DNA of 64,000 nt from FEN-1297 sp963843605 (GCA_963843605.1 CAWJLA010000001.1:682001-746000), one strand, 5' to 3'. Counted from the first letter of the stretch, positions 45,682 to 54,767 are shown. Numbers and translations are program-made. Notes: generated by a model not told the origin, from the sequence alone.

Positions 45682-46416
45682 ATGCGACCAGATCATGATC
45701 ATCAAAACCATAGAATAGCGGTCGGTTCAATACTAATTTTAATCGGGGTGCTATTCTTCCTTAAAACATTGGGAATAGTATTTTTTAATGTTTTTAACAT
45801 TGTATTTTCATTTCCGTTTATAGTTTTTGCGATCGGATTGGTTATCTTGGTAAATTCAAGAAGAAAACTATTCGGTATTTTCCTTACCGGCGCAGGCATA
45901 TTAATGCTGCTGCCCAGAATAGTACCTTCGGTAATCATTGACAGTAATGTAGTATTCGCCGTATTAATTATCGGTTTGGGATTATCTATAATTCTGAAAA
46001 AGCGCGAGAGCCAGTTTGTTCACGGTCATTTCAAAAATGAGCAGATAAACACCGATTTTATTGATGATGTTTCTATTTTTTCAGGCGGACATAAGACTAT
46101 AATTACAGACAATTTCAGGGGAGGAAATATTACCGCAATTTTCGGCGGCTCCAAAATTGATATGAGTGCATGCAAGTTGGCAGAGGGAAATAACATACTG
46201 GATGTAGTTACAATTTTCGGCGGAACGAATATTATTATTCCTAGGGATTGGAATATAAACATAAATGTAATGCCGATATTCGGCGGCTTTTCAAGTAAAG
46301 TTAGAAAAGATCCGAACGAACCGATTGATATGTCCCGGACTTTAACAATTAAAGGAGTCTCTATTTTCGGCGGAGGGGAAATAAAATCATCCTCAAGGTA
46401 TTACCAGGAATCATGA
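45682..46416 (+). CDS. LiaF-like membrane protein (LiaF transmembrane and C-terminal domains)
   Basis: The protein has 244 residues. Four transmembrane segments (about 10-110) of LiaF/DUF5668 type come first, with IAVGSILILIGVLFFLKTLG. A C-terminal beta-helix-like domain follows with repeated FGG motifs (ITAIFGGSKIDMS, VVTIFGGTNIIIP, MPIFGGFSSKV, GVSIFGGGEIKSS), as in LiaF-like/cell-wall-active antibiotic response proteins. LiaF inhibits its kinase until envelope stress. Here the neighbour is a LytS-type kinase, starting 1 bp after this stop codon, so the protein may control that kinase. Confidence 0.82.
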   Translation: MRPDHDHQNHRIAVGSILILIGVLFFLKTLGIVFFNVFNIVFSFPFIVFAIGLVILVNSRRKLFGIFLTGAGILMLLPRIVPSVIIDSNVVFAVLIIGLGLSIILKKRESQFVHGHFKNEQINTDFIDDVSIFSGGHKTIITDNFRGGNITAIFGGSKIDMSACKLAEGNNILDVVTIFGGTNIIIPRDWNININVMPIFGGFSSKVRKDPNEPIDMSRTLTIKGVSIFGGGEIKSSSRYYQES

Positions 46417-46417
46417 A

Positions 46418-47467
46418 ATGCTGAAAAACCCCATTTTAGAATCCTGGAGAAATATTCTGGCATATTTAATATTCTGGCTGATAATCATCAGCTTGAATTT
46501 TTGGCTGCTGAGCCTGCAGTTCAATATGCCGGTGGGGTCTGCAATAATGGACAGCCTGATATTTAACTTATTACTTGCCGGTCTAGGACTAAGTTTTTGG
46601 TATACCGCCAAATTTATGCCTCTGGAAAATCTCAATATGACCAAAATAATATTAAGTCACATATTGGGAGGTATTATCATATCTATAATATGGCTGTCGG
46701 CCGGATATTTTATCATCACAGGGATTTTCAATTACCGAGAAGGTTTTAATACTTTCTTTTATTCCACCCTCGCATGGAGGTTTGTAATCGGTACATTATT
46801 TTATTATCTGACCATTTCTTTTTATTATATAATCATCTATAATAAAAATCTGCGCGAAAAAATTGCACAGGAAGCTGAGCTTAAAAGTCTTATTACCGAA
46901 ACGGAATTAAGATCTTTAAAATTTCAAATCAATCCTCATTTTATTTTTAACAGTCTTAATTCCATGAGTGCGTTAACTACCATATCTCCGGAACGCACCA
47001 GGGATATGATTCTTAAATTGGCGGATTTTCTCCGCTATACTTTGGCTACAAATAATAAACAAACTAATTCCCTAATTGAAGAATTGAAAAATATTAAACT
47101 ATATCTTGAAATCGAAAAAATACGCTTTGAAGATAAGTTCGATTATATTGAAGATATGAGCAGCGGCTGTACGGATATCCAGATACCGACGATGATACTC
47201 CAGCCGCTTTTTGAAAACGCGGTAAAACATGCAGTTTACGAATCGCTTGAAAAAGTAACGCTTAAGCTGTGCTGCCGAAAGAACGACAGATTCCTGGAGA
47301 TCAAACTTGAAAATAATTTCGAGCCCGGAATTCAAAACAGAAAAGGCACCGGAACGGGTCTGAACAATATTAAAAAAAGACTTGAATTAATATATAATCA
47401 GGATAATCTTCTTAAGGTTGAAAAAGAAAAAAATATTTTCAGCGTTAGAATTTTTATACCAATTTAA
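46418..47467 (+). CDS. LytS-type sensor histidine kinase
   Basis: The protein has 349 residues. Four transmembrane segments (about 15-145) are followed by a short linker, the His_kinase domain (PF06580 type) with phosphorylatable His174 in FQINPHFIFNSLNSMSAL, and a HATPase domain (N-box QPLFENAVKHAV, G-box GTGTGLNNIKKRLEL). This kinase class pairs with LytTR regulators. It starts 1 bp after the LiaF-like gene and is followed after 18 bp by a LytTR gene. Its signal is likely to be envelope-related. Confidence 0.92.
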   Translation: MLKNPILESWRNILAYLIFWLIIISLNFWLLSLQFNMPVGSAIMDSLIFNLLLAGLGLSFWYTAKFMPLENLNMTKIILSHILGGIIISIIWLSAGYFIITGIFNYREGFNTFFYSTLAWRFVIGTLFYYLTISFYYIIIYNKNLREKIAQEAELKSLITETELRSLKFQINPHFIFNSLNSMSALTTISPERTRDMILKLADFLRYTLATNNKQTNSLIEELKNIKLYLEIEKIRFEDKFDYIEDMSSGCTDIQIPTMILQPLFENAVKHAVYESLEKVTLKLCCRKNDRFLEIKLENNFEPGIQNRKGTGTGLNNIKKRLELIYNQDNLLKVEKEKNIFSVRIFIPI

Positions 47468-47485
47468 AAATAAAACGGAACGTCA

Positions 47486-48238
47486 ATGGGAAAACCCGGA
47501 GCATTAATAATAGACGACGAATCTCTCGCCAGGGAAATAATAAAAAAATACATTGAAGACAGCGGTAAATTAGAACTGCTCGGCGAATGTTCCAACGGAT
47601 TTGAGGGATTAAAAAAAATAAATGAAGAAAAGCCCGATTTGATATTCCTTGATATCCAGATGCCCAAAATTAACGGATTCGAATTGCTTGAGCTGATTGA
47701 TGATCCGCCGGTGGTTATCTTTACAACTGCCTTCGATCAATATGCACTAAAAGCCTTCGATGTAAATGCCGCCGACTACCTGCTTAAACCTTTCTCCATG
47801 GAAAGATTCGGTGAGGCCCTGGATAAGGCTTTCGTTTATTTTAATGAAAAGTCAAAACAGAAAGACGTAATTAAAGGACTGATCGAACATCAGAATAATT
47901 CAATAGAATTTCTGGACAGAGTAGTCATTAAAGAAGGATCTAAAATTTCAATTATACCCGTCGAAAATATAGAATGGTTTGAGGCGCAGGACGATTACGT
48001 GATGATCCATTCTTCGGAAGGTAAATTCTTAAAAGAAAAAACAATGAAGTATTTTGAACAGCATTTAGATCCGAGAAAATTTATTCGGATACATAGATCG
48101 TACATTGTGGATATTAATAAAGTAAAAAAAATTGAACTGGCGGAAAAAGAATCTTACCAAATTTTCCTTGATGATAAAACAACTTTACCCATGAGTAAGA
48201 GCGGGTACGAAAGGCTGAAAAAAATTATTCAATTATAA
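47486..48238 (+). CDS. LytTR family response regulator
   Basis: The protein has 250 residues. The receiver domain (about 5-120) has Asp56 in LIFLDIQMPKING. The C-terminal LytTR DNA-binding domain (about 150-250) has VENIEWFEAQDDYVMIHSSEG and KFIRIHRSYIVDINKVKKI. It is the partner of the LytS-like kinase just upstream. The 9-bp direct repeat at 45300-45332 is a candidate binding site, suggesting autoregulation. Confidence 0.93.
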   Translation: MGKPGALIIDDESLAREIIKKYIEDSGKLELLGECSNGFEGLKKINEEKPDLIFLDIQMPKINGFELLELIDDPPVVIFTTAFDQYALKAFDVNAADYLLKPFSMERFGEALDKAFVYFNEKSKQKDVIKGLIEHQNNSIEFLDRVVIKEGSKISIIPVENIEWFEAQDDYVMIHSSEGKFLKEKTMKYFEQHLDPRKFIRIHRSYIVDINKVKKIELAEKESYQIFLDDKTTLPMSKSGYERLKKIIQL

Positions 48239-48369
48239 ACATTTTAAAAGACTTCCTTATTTATAGTTTTTCGTATTATTTTTCTTTTTAAATCACACTT
48301 CGACAAAATCATGCTTATACAACTCTTCTAAAATTGAATCTAATACTTCTTGGGGTTAAATTTAAGCTT

Positions 48370-48396
48370 AAAAGTGTTGAGAATATTTACACTTTT
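48370..48396. terminator. Hairpin in the gap before the NtrC-type gene
   Basis: Inverted repeat AAAAGTGT (48370-48377) / ACACTTTT (48389-48396) with an 11-nt loop, then TAATTTG. It lies in the 362-bp gap (48239-48600) after the LytTR gene. It could be a terminator for that operon or an operator. No gene was found in the gap. Confidence 0.4.
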
Positions 48397-48600
48397 TAAT
48401 TTGTATTAAATTAAAACCGTTAAAATGTTAGGAAAATCAAAATTTTTTTAGACGGGAAATTCGAATATATAATTAAACCGTCTAAATTTTTGTAAAAATT
48501 AAGTTTTAGTTCGTTATCTAGAGTTGAATACTCTATGCCGAATAATTCATTATTTGAGTTTTGCTGGGGAAGACTCTAAAGATTGGAGATCTTCTAATAA

Positions 48601-49959
48601 ATGAATGAATCAATATTAATCGCCGACGATGAAACAGATATCAGAGAATCGTTAACGATAGTCATGGAAAGTGAAGGATTTAGATGCACCGCGGTAAGTA
48701 ACGGAGAAGAAGCGCTGCAGAAAATCAATGAATCGGAATATGATATTTTAATAACCGACATAATGATGCCGAAACTGGACGGCATGAAACTTCTGGATAG
48801 TGTTGTTCACCTTTCACCGCAGACCGTAGTTGTGATTATGACAGCCTATGCTTCTATAGAATCTGCCGTAGTCGCACTAAGAAAAGGTGCATCCGATTAT
48901 CTTCTAAAGCCTCTGGAGTTTGATGAAGTAATTGTACGGATAAAGCAGCTTCTCAAACAAAAGCAATTAATACTCGAAAATAAGATCTTAAAAAAGCAGA
49001 TAGATAAACAATATAATTTTAACAACATAATCGGAAAAAGCCGTGCAATGCAGAGGATTTATAATCTTATAAAGCAAATCAGCGCGGCTCCTACCAATGT
49101 GCTAATTACAGGTCCTTCCGGAACCGGTAAAGAACTTGTTGCGAGGGCAATACATAATAATAGCGAAAGAACAGACAAACCGTTCGTTCCAGTCAATTGC
49201 GGTGCAATACCGGACAATCTTTATGAATCCGAATTTTTCGGTTATAAGAAAGGTGCATTCACGGGAGCTAATACAGATCACGAGGGTTTGTTTAAATCTG
49301 CTAATTCCGGAACCCTGTTTCTGGATGAAATTGCCGACCTGCCCGAACACGTGCAGGTAAAACTGCTTCGCGTTCTTCAGGAGAAAGAAATAAGACCGGT
49401 AGGCTCGTCCAGTGTGATTCACGTTGATGTCAGAATACTCGCGGCAACAAATAAAGACCTATATAACGAAGTGCAACAGGGCAGGTTCAGAGAAGATCTA
49501 TATTACAGGTTAAACGTAGTTGAATTAAACCTCCCTCCTTTATCGGAAAGAAAAGATGATATTCCGCTGCTGGTGAATTTTTTTATCGATAAATATAACA
49601 ATGAGCTTAAGCGCAATATTAAAGACGTGGATAATTCCGTAATGAAAACATTTATGCATTACGAATGGAAGGGAAATTTGCGTGAACTGGAAAATATGAT
49701 TGAGCGGGCCGTTCTGTTATGCGAAGGAGATTACATCACTTTAAACGAACTTCCGACTCATTTGAATAACGGTAAAAAAAACAACGATGAATATCCGGTA
49801 AACTTGAACGATGCTTTACATCTGTTCGAAAAGAATCACATAACGGAGATTTTATCTCAGACCAACTGGAACAGATCCGAAGCAGCCAGAATAATGGGCA
49901 TCGACGCATCTACCTTATATAGGAAGATGCAAAAGCATGAGATAGAAATTCAGGCTTGA
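48601..49959 (+). CDS. NtrC-family sigma-54-dependent response regulator
   Basis: The protein has 452 residues. The receiver domain (about 4-120) has Asp53 in LITDIMMPKLDG. The AAA+ domain (about 145-375) has Walker A TGPSGTGKE, the sigma-54-contacting loop GAFTGAN in YKKGAFTGANTDHEG and Walker B LFLDEIADLPEHVQ. The Fis-type HTH at about 410-450 has NWNRSEAARIMGIDASTLYRK. It drives transcription from -24/-12 promoters after phosphorylation. No cognate kinase is adjacent; the PAS kinase at 53259 is a likely partner. Confidence 0.95.
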   Translation: MNESILIADDETDIRESLTIVMESEGFRCTAVSNGEEALQKINESEYDILITDIMMPKLDGMKLLDSVVHLSPQTVVVIMTAYASIESAVVALRKGASDYLLKPLEFDEVIVRIKQLLKQKQLILENKILKKQIDKQYNFNNIIGKSRAMQRIYNLIKQISAAPTNVLITGPSGTGKELVARAIHNNSERTDKPFVPVNCGAIPDNLYESEFFGYKKGAFTGANTDHEGLFKSANSGTLFLDEIADLPEHVQVKLLRVLQEKEIRPVGSSSVIHVDVRILAATNKDLYNEVQQGRFREDLYYRLNVVELNLPPLSERKDDIPLLVNFFIDKYNNELKRNIKDVDNSVMKTFMHYEWKGNLRELENMIERAVLLCEGDYITLNELPTHLNNGKKNNDEYPVNLNDALHLFEKNHITEILSQTNWNRSEAARIMGIDASTLYRKMQKHEIEIQA

Positions 49960-49979
49960 ATCCGAGGTGAGGAAAAGGA

Positions 49980-50039
49980 AAACACCGGCGTCATCAATAT
50001 TCTGTTTTAGAGTAATTCTATAATTTGATACCGGTGTTT
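49980..50039. terminator. Bidirectional terminator hairpin
   Basis: A 9-bp stem AAACACCGG (49980-49988) / CCGGTGTTT (50031-50039) is extended by ATCAA / TTGAT inside. It is located between the NtrC-type gene (+) and the YceI gene (-), which converge. Confidence 0.65.
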
Positions 50040-50107
50040 CATACAGGAGGATATACATTAGCCTACAAAAAATATTAAATGAGGTTTATCTGTCATACAA
50101 AATTTAA

Positions 50108-50755
50108 TCATTTAGGCATATGACTATGGATTACATATTCACCTACGGATGATTTGGCTGCTAAAAGGTCGAAGTGCACCGTTAGTCCTTCGTGTGCCTT
50201 TATTAATCCGAAGAAATGTGTAGGCGGAATTATACCGAATTCTTTCATAGATAGAGCTTTACTTCCGATCAGTCTGTATATTCCGTCCTTTATCTTTTTC
50301 ACTTTCATAATTATTTCAACTTTATTGGTATCTCCGGCAATAGACAAATTTCCTTTAGTTTCGAGGCTGAACCATCCTTCCTTTGAAACGGAATCCGGAA
50401 GCAGATGCGCATTGAGAAGTTCATATTTTATATACGGGTATTGCTTGGATTTCATTGCATTATACATATCGTCGTTCATCAACTCTTTGCCGCAATTCAA
50501 ACTTTGTACAATAATCGTTAAAAATGCACTGTCCTTATTTGAGGATCCGTCCGTTAAATCGGGACTATTGTCTACTTCAGCATATCCTTCCACATCGTTG
50601 GTTTTGCATGTATAATCATTCAGGGTAGACGTTCCTTCAATCCACATTCTGCTTCCGGGTAAAGTTCTGTACATAATAGTCTGGCCGAATATGTTCGAGT
50701 TTGCCGAAAATATTATTCCTAAAAAGATTAATATGAAATAATAAATTTTAAACAT
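50108..50755 (-). CDS. YceI-like exported protein (second copy)
   Basis: The protein has 215 residues from the ATG at 50753-50755. An upstream in-frame TTG at 50785 is less likely, because AAAAGGA precedes the ATG by 8 nt and the N-terminus MFKIYYFILIFLGII is then a normal signal peptide. The lipocalin-like YceI domain (about 25-205) has MWIEGTSTLNDYTCKTNDVEG, MNDDMYNAMKSKQYPYIKYE and IAGDTNKVEIIMKV. YceI proteins bind polyisoprenoids or amphiphiles in the periplasm. It lies 32 bp after another YceI gene on the same strand. Confidence 0.85.
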   Translation of the reverse strand: MFKIYYFILIFLGIIFSANSNIFGQTIMYRTLPGSRMWIEGTSTLNDYTCKTNDVEGYAEVDNSPDLTDGSSNKDSAFLTIIVQSLNCGKELMNDDMYNAMKSKQYPYIKYELLNAHLLPDSVSKEGWFSLETKGNLSIAGDTNKVEIIMKVKKIKDGIYRLIGSKALSMKEFGIIPPTHFFGLIKAHEGLTVHFDLLAAKSSVGEYVIHSHMPK

Positions 50756-50787
50756 CTTAGAATCCTTTTGCTTTAAACCCGGCAATC

Positions 50788-51429
50788 TTACTTGCTTCCC
50801 AAAATGTCTTTTTGAGCGGTTAAAGCTAAATTAAAATGTACATTCACATCTTTACTCACTTTGATGGTACCGAAAAACATAGTCGGCGGAGTAACTCCGT
50901 AGTCGACCATATTAATTTTCTTTTCTCCTGCAAAATGAAGCGTGCCGTCTGCTGTCCGGTAACCTTCTATATCCATTTGAATATCCTGGCTAACTCCTGC
51001 AATAGTAAGAGTTCCGGAAGCTTTTAATACGGCGGCTTTAGCGGAATCTTCCGGCAATTCAGCCGTATTTATATTATTTAATATATATGTAATGTCCGGG
51101 TTTTTATCTGCTTTAAGTGCATCGTCCATATTCTCATTCATCGATTCCTTTTCCGAATCTAATTTCTTCACCGGAATAACAACTTTTAACTGCGATATCT
51201 TAATTCCGTTTACGTTCGTACCGGAATCATTATTTATGGCAAGTGTACCGGAAATTTTTTTTGCATTTATTTTAAAGCTGTGTAAGGTGGAACTTCCGTC
51301 GATAAATAATTTACTTTGAGGACTTATATTATACTTAACATCTTTTGTCTGCTGAGCCAAAACACTTTCGGTTAATGCTGCGGCGAAGAAAAGCATTAAC
51401 ATCAATTTTATTAATCCGTTTATTTTCAT
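50788..51429 (-). CDS. YceI-family exported protein (first copy)
   Basis: The protein has 213 residues with a signal peptide (about 1-25). The YceI domain (about 35-205) has QSKLFIDGSSTLHSFKINAKKISG, MNENMDDALKADKNPDITYIL, TIAGVSQDIQMDIEGY and DYGVTPPTMFFGTIKVSKDV. It is similar to the next gene and probably arose by duplication. A possible -24/-12 promoter is 49-64 bp upstream of the ATG. Polyisoprenoid or lipid binding in the periplasm is the family role; the ligand here is unknown. Confidence 0.9.
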   Translation of the reverse strand: MKINGLIKLMLMLFFAAALTESVLAQQTKDVKYNISPQSKLFIDGSSTLHSFKINAKKISGTLAINNDSGTNVNGIKISQLKVVIPVKKLDSEKESMNENMDDALKADKNPDITYILNNINTAELPEDSAKAAVLKASGTLTIAGVSQDIQMDIEGYRTADGTLHFAGEKKINMVDYGVTPPTMFFGTIKVSKDVNVHFNLALTAQKDILGSK

Positions 51430-51477
51430 TTTATCTATCTGCCTTTCGTTTATGTTTCAAGAATTTTATCAAGAAGC

Positions 51478-51493
51478 GCCAATAAACGTGCCG
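51478..51493 (-). promoter_or_regulatory. Candidate sigma-54 (-24/-12) promoter of the YceI genes
   Basis: On the minus strand the sequence reads CGGCAC-GTTTA-TTGGC, close to TGGCAC-N5-TTGCW: the GG is at the right spacing from the TTG, but the -12 dinucleotide is GG, not GC. Transcription would begin near 51467, 38 nt before the YceI start codon. Confidence 0.4.
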
Positions 51494-51560
51494 CATAAAA
51501 AATTATAAATACTATTGAATAATTTGAGAGAAATAAATACTTCGCGTTAACTCCTCAAAG

Positions 51561-51638
51561 AACCATTGCAAAACTGCATGGTCATGACAAGCATACTATT
51601 GCAATTCTGCAATACCTAAATTTATTCAACAATGCAAT
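51561..51638. promoter_or_regulatory. Candidate enhancer sites: ATTGCA-N4-TGCAAT repeats
   Basis: Palindrome ATTGCA (51598-51603) attc TGCAAT (51608-51613) is perfect. A related site TTGCA-aaac-TGCAT is at 51566-51579, centred 33 bp away (about three helical turns). A third half-site TGCAAT is at 51633-51638. They lie between the two candidate sigma-54 promoters, 81-168 bp from their -24 elements, a normal distance for an activator that loops DNA. Confidence 0.45.
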
Positions 51639-51738
51639 AAATGATGTATCAGGAATCATAATCTCTAATTCTCTCTGAAAGAAGAACATTTAGCCTTTAT
51701 TCCAAAATTTATTAAATCCGATTTTTATTTTACAGGGT

Positions 51739-51754
51739 TGGCACCCTTATTGAG
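51739..51754 (+). promoter_or_regulatory. Candidate sigma-54 (-24/-12) promoter of the porin gene
   Basis: TGGCAC-CCTTA-TTGAG: the -24 element matches fully and the spacing is correct, while the -12 dinucleotide is GA instead of GC. Transcription would begin near 51766, 72 nt before the porin start codon. The 408-bp gap (51430-51837) holds no gene. Confidence 0.45.
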
Positions 51755-51837
51755 AAACCATAATCGTTACGTTCTAATTTTATTTTTAAGTAAGAAAAAG
51801 AATTTTTCAAAGTAAACTTTAATAAGGAGATGACATT

Positions 51838-53061
51838 ATGAAGCGTGTGTTTGTTTTTCTTGTATCTTTCTTTGCTGTATTGTTCTTATCCTCGTCAGCA
51901 TTTGCGCAGGACACGACTACTAGCCAAGAAAGCAAACCTTCATTAAAAATAACCGGCGTTACTTCCGGTGCAATCCAATATTTAAAACAGGATAACGATC
52001 TGCACAATCTGCCTTCCATACCGTGGGGATTTCAAAGTGCAAGAGGCAATCTTAATTTTGCGGCACATATAGCCGACGGAATTGACGTTTTCTTTAATGC
52101 TTTTTTAAGCAGCAACCATCATGTAGGTCAATGGTATGATGACGAAGGTTATATAACAATTTCAAAACTTCCCGAATCATCCGATATTTTCGGATTAAAC
52201 AATACGCTGTTCAAATATATTACGTTAAAAGCCGGCTTTATTCCGGTCGATTACGGCTTATGGTGGCAGCTCAGATCTGACAATGCCGATGTACAGAGAA
52301 ATCCGTTAATAGGTAATTTTATTGTAGATGCTAACGACGTAGAGCCTTCGCTTGAAATAAAAACCAAACCCGGACTAGTTAATGCTTTGGTTGCATTCGG
52401 CGACGGAACAACGACCGGCGATTTTACTCCCGGAAGAGGCAATGAAGTAAATGCAAAGGTCTGGCTTGATATGAATAAGCAATTTGATCTTTCCGCCTCA
52501 ATTTACAAATCCAATCAGGCCAACAACGGAACAGGCTACCCGACGGGAGGATCGACAACCGATCTGTACGCCGGTAACAGAAGCGGAAGCCAGTATTCCG
52601 GTATATTCGCTGATAACCCTGAAGCAGGCGATATCTCACCTCAAAAAGGTCAGAATGTAACCGCATATCAGTTCGATGGTTTTTATGATATGACACCTGT
52701 AAAAATATTCGGAATGTACGGTTATACTAAAGATGCCGATATAAACGGCAGCGCACCAGGTACCCCGCAGGAAAGCTGGTCATACTACGGCGGCGATGTT
52801 ACATACTATATTTTCCCGGCGCTTTATGTAGCCGCCAGATACAGTGCTGCAACTTCAAGCATGTATCAAGGCAAGGATGTAAGCGCAAACCCGGTAAATG
52901 CAGATAGATTTCAGGTTGGAGCCGGCGTCTGGGTAACAAAGTCAATGCTGCTGAAACTTGAATATGTAAACCAGCAGTATAAGAATTTCCCGGCAAGTTC
53001 CGGATACGGAAACAATACGAGATTCCATGGTTTAACAACTCAATTTTCGGTTGCCTTCTAA
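51838..53061 (+). CDS. Outer-membrane porin-like beta-barrel protein
   Basis: The protein has 407 residues. A signal peptide ends near SSAFAQ. The mature protein has alternating amphipathic strands with aromatic ends (WGFQSARGNLNFAAHIADGID, FKYITLKAGFIPVDYGLWW, YYIFPALYVAARYSAATSS) and a terminal Phe (TTQFSVAF) for BAM recognition. It resembles OprO/OprP-type or other 16-18-strand porins; the substrate is unknown. AAGGAG lies 10 nt before the ATG. It is upstream of the PAS kinase and probably regulated by the NtrC-type activator. Confidence 0.75.
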   Translation: MKRVFVFLVSFFAVLFLSSSAFAQDTTTSQESKPSLKITGVTSGAIQYLKQDNDLHNLPSIPWGFQSARGNLNFAAHIADGIDVFFNAFLSSNHHVGQWYDDEGYITISKLPESSDIFGLNNTLFKYITLKAGFIPVDYGLWWQLRSDNADVQRNPLIGNFIVDANDVEPSLEIKTKPGLVNALVAFGDGTTTGDFTPGRGNEVNAKVWLDMNKQFDLSASIYKSNQANNGTGYPTGGSTTDLYAGNRSGSQYSGIFADNPEAGDISPQKGQNVTAYQFDGFYDMTPVKIFGMYGYTKDADINGSAPGTPQESWSYYGGDVTYYIFPALYVAARYSAATSSMYQGKDVSANPVNADRFQVGAGVWVTKSMLLKLEYVNQQYKNFPASSGYGNNTRFHGLTTQFSVAF

Positions 53062-53124
53062 CAACGAAAGCGGCTCCCTGTATAAAAAGAAACTGTTCTT
53101 TGTTTAATTAAAATGAATATTCTC

Positions 53125-53197
53125 AAAACCGGCGTAAACTTGATACGACATGATTTGTATGAGTCAAGAATTTTATAGCTCTCTTTACGCCGGTTTT
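53125..53197. terminator. Long terminator hairpin after the porin gene
   Basis: The 14-bp inverted repeat AAAACCGGCGTAAA (53125-53138) / TTTACGCCGGTTTT (53184-53197) has an inner pairing CTTGA (53139-53143) / TCAAG (53164-53168). It lies 64 bp after the porin stop and before the PAS kinase start, so the kinase needs its own promoter or some read-through. Confidence 0.7.
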
Positions 53198-53258
53198 AGG
53201 TATAATAAAAAAACCTTACGAGACATCCGGTTTATCTTGAATAAATCTCTGAAAAATA

Positions 53259-54668
53259 ATGATAACTGAAACGATTGATTATAAGACTGTATTTGATTCT
53301 GTTGATGAGATGATTTTTTTAATCGATGAAAGCCACAAAATAATATCGCTTAATAAATCATCGATAGATAGATTAAAACTGGATAATTCAACAGCAATAA
53401 ATTATCCGGTAGCCGGATTACTCGGATATAATGTTTGGAATGAAACTCTCATAAGGCTGAAAGACACTAATATTCCCTCCAAATTCGAAACAACTCTCAA
53501 AGCAGGAAACGGCAGCCAGATACACGTACTGTTAAATGCAAAAAAAATTATTAATGGAGACAAGCATTATTTTGTATTGGTAATTACGGATATCACCGAA
53601 GAAAAAAAAGGACATCTGGAATTAATTCGCTTCTCTAATGCATTGAACAAAGCCCAAAACCCTATTCAAATTACGGATGAAAACGGATTAATGGTTTATG
53701 TTAACCAAGCTTTTGAAAAAGCAAGCGGTTATAATATAAATGAGTTAATAGGTAAAGATCCTAAAATGTTAAGCAGCAATAAAATGCCGCACGATTTCTG
53801 GAAGAAAGTATGGAATACTATTCTTACCGGGAAAGTATGGTCCGGTCAAATAGAAAATAAAAGAAAAGACGGCAGCCCGCTTTATGTCGATTCCATCATT
53901 TCTTCAATTATAGACGACGAGGGAAAGACCGCCGGATTTTTAGCTGTACACAAAATTATTACAGATCTTAGAATGTTGCAGCAGCATCTTGTCTGCACTC
54001 AAAGAATGGGCAGTATGGGTATCCTTGCTGCCGGTATAGCTCATGAAATAGGAAATCCTCTTACATCCATTTCTTCCATAGCACAAATTATGGAGCGTTC
54101 TACCGAAGATGTTTTTCTGAAAGAAAAGCTGGGCAACATAAAACGCCAAATATACAGGATAGCCAGTATAATACGGCAGTTGGTTGATTTCTCAAATCCT
54201 TCAATGTCCTCGCCTAAACCTGTCAGCATAAACAGAATAATCATAAGTTCTGTCAATATGATTAAACTTGGAACCGGTTCTCCAAATATAGAATTTGATG
54301 TTGAACTTGGAATCGATCTGCCAAAACTAAATCTGGTTTCGGAAAATATTATGCAGGTTATTATAAACTTGCTGCTTAACTCGGTGGAATCTTTGGAGGA
54401 TAAACCGGGGAAAATTACGATTAAAACTCTTGAGGAAAGAGACAAACTGGAAATTATAATTGCCGACAACGGGAAAGGTATTCCCAGAGAAAATCTCCAT
54501 AGGATTTTCGAACCATTCTTCACTTCAAAATCAACAGGTAACGGAACCGGTTTGGGTTTATGGGTCAGCTACGGTATAATCCGCAACAACGGCGGAGATA
54601 TACTTGTCGAAAGCATTGTTAACGAAGGATCTAAATTTACCGTTTTACTTCCTACTAATATCCCTTAA
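53259..54668 (+). CDS. PAS-domain sensor histidine kinase (NtrB-like, soluble)
   Basis: The protein has 469 residues with no clear transmembrane segment. Two PAS domains (about 8-115 and 125-235) come first; the second has ITDENGLMVYVNQAFEKASGY. HisKA follows with His262 in AAGIAHEIGNPLTSIS, and a HATPase domain (N-box INLLLNSVESLED, G1 DNGKGIP, G2 GNGTGLGLWVS). This is the class that pairs with NtrC-type regulators, so the regulator at 48601 is a likely partner. It senses a cytoplasmic signal. The porin and YceI genes lie between kinase and regulator. Confidence 0.9.
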   Translation: MITETIDYKTVFDSVDEMIFLIDESHKIISLNKSSIDRLKLDNSTAINYPVAGLLGYNVWNETLIRLKDTNIPSKFETTLKAGNGSQIHVLLNAKKIINGDKHYFVLVITDITEEKKGHLELIRFSNALNKAQNPIQITDENGLMVYVNQAFEKASGYNINELIGKDPKMLSSNKMPHDFWKKVWNTILTGKVWSGQIENKRKDGSPLYVDSIISSIIDDEGKTAGFLAVHKIITDLRMLQQHLVCTQRMGSMGILAAGIAHEIGNPLTSISSIAQIMERSTEDVFLKEKLGNIKRQIYRIASIIRQLVDFSNPSMSSPKPVSINRIIISSVNMIKLGTGSPNIEFDVELGIDLPKLNLVSENIMQVIINLLLNSVESLEDKPGKITIKTLEERDKLEIIIADNGKGIPRENLHRIFEPFFTSKSTGNGTGLGLWVSYGIIRNNGGDILVESIVNEGSKFTVLLPTNIP

Positions 54669-54767
54669 TTTGAATTTTATTTATAACTCTTCATTTTATT
54701 TCAATGAACAGGTGCAATAAAATTCCGGAAATTGTTATATTGGAATAATAATAATAGATTCTCCCGC

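Noticed and set aside
54732..54767. Upstream TTG start of the large sensor kinase
   Set aside because: The 12 extra residues are Asn-rich and the ATG at 54768 begins a normal signal anchor.
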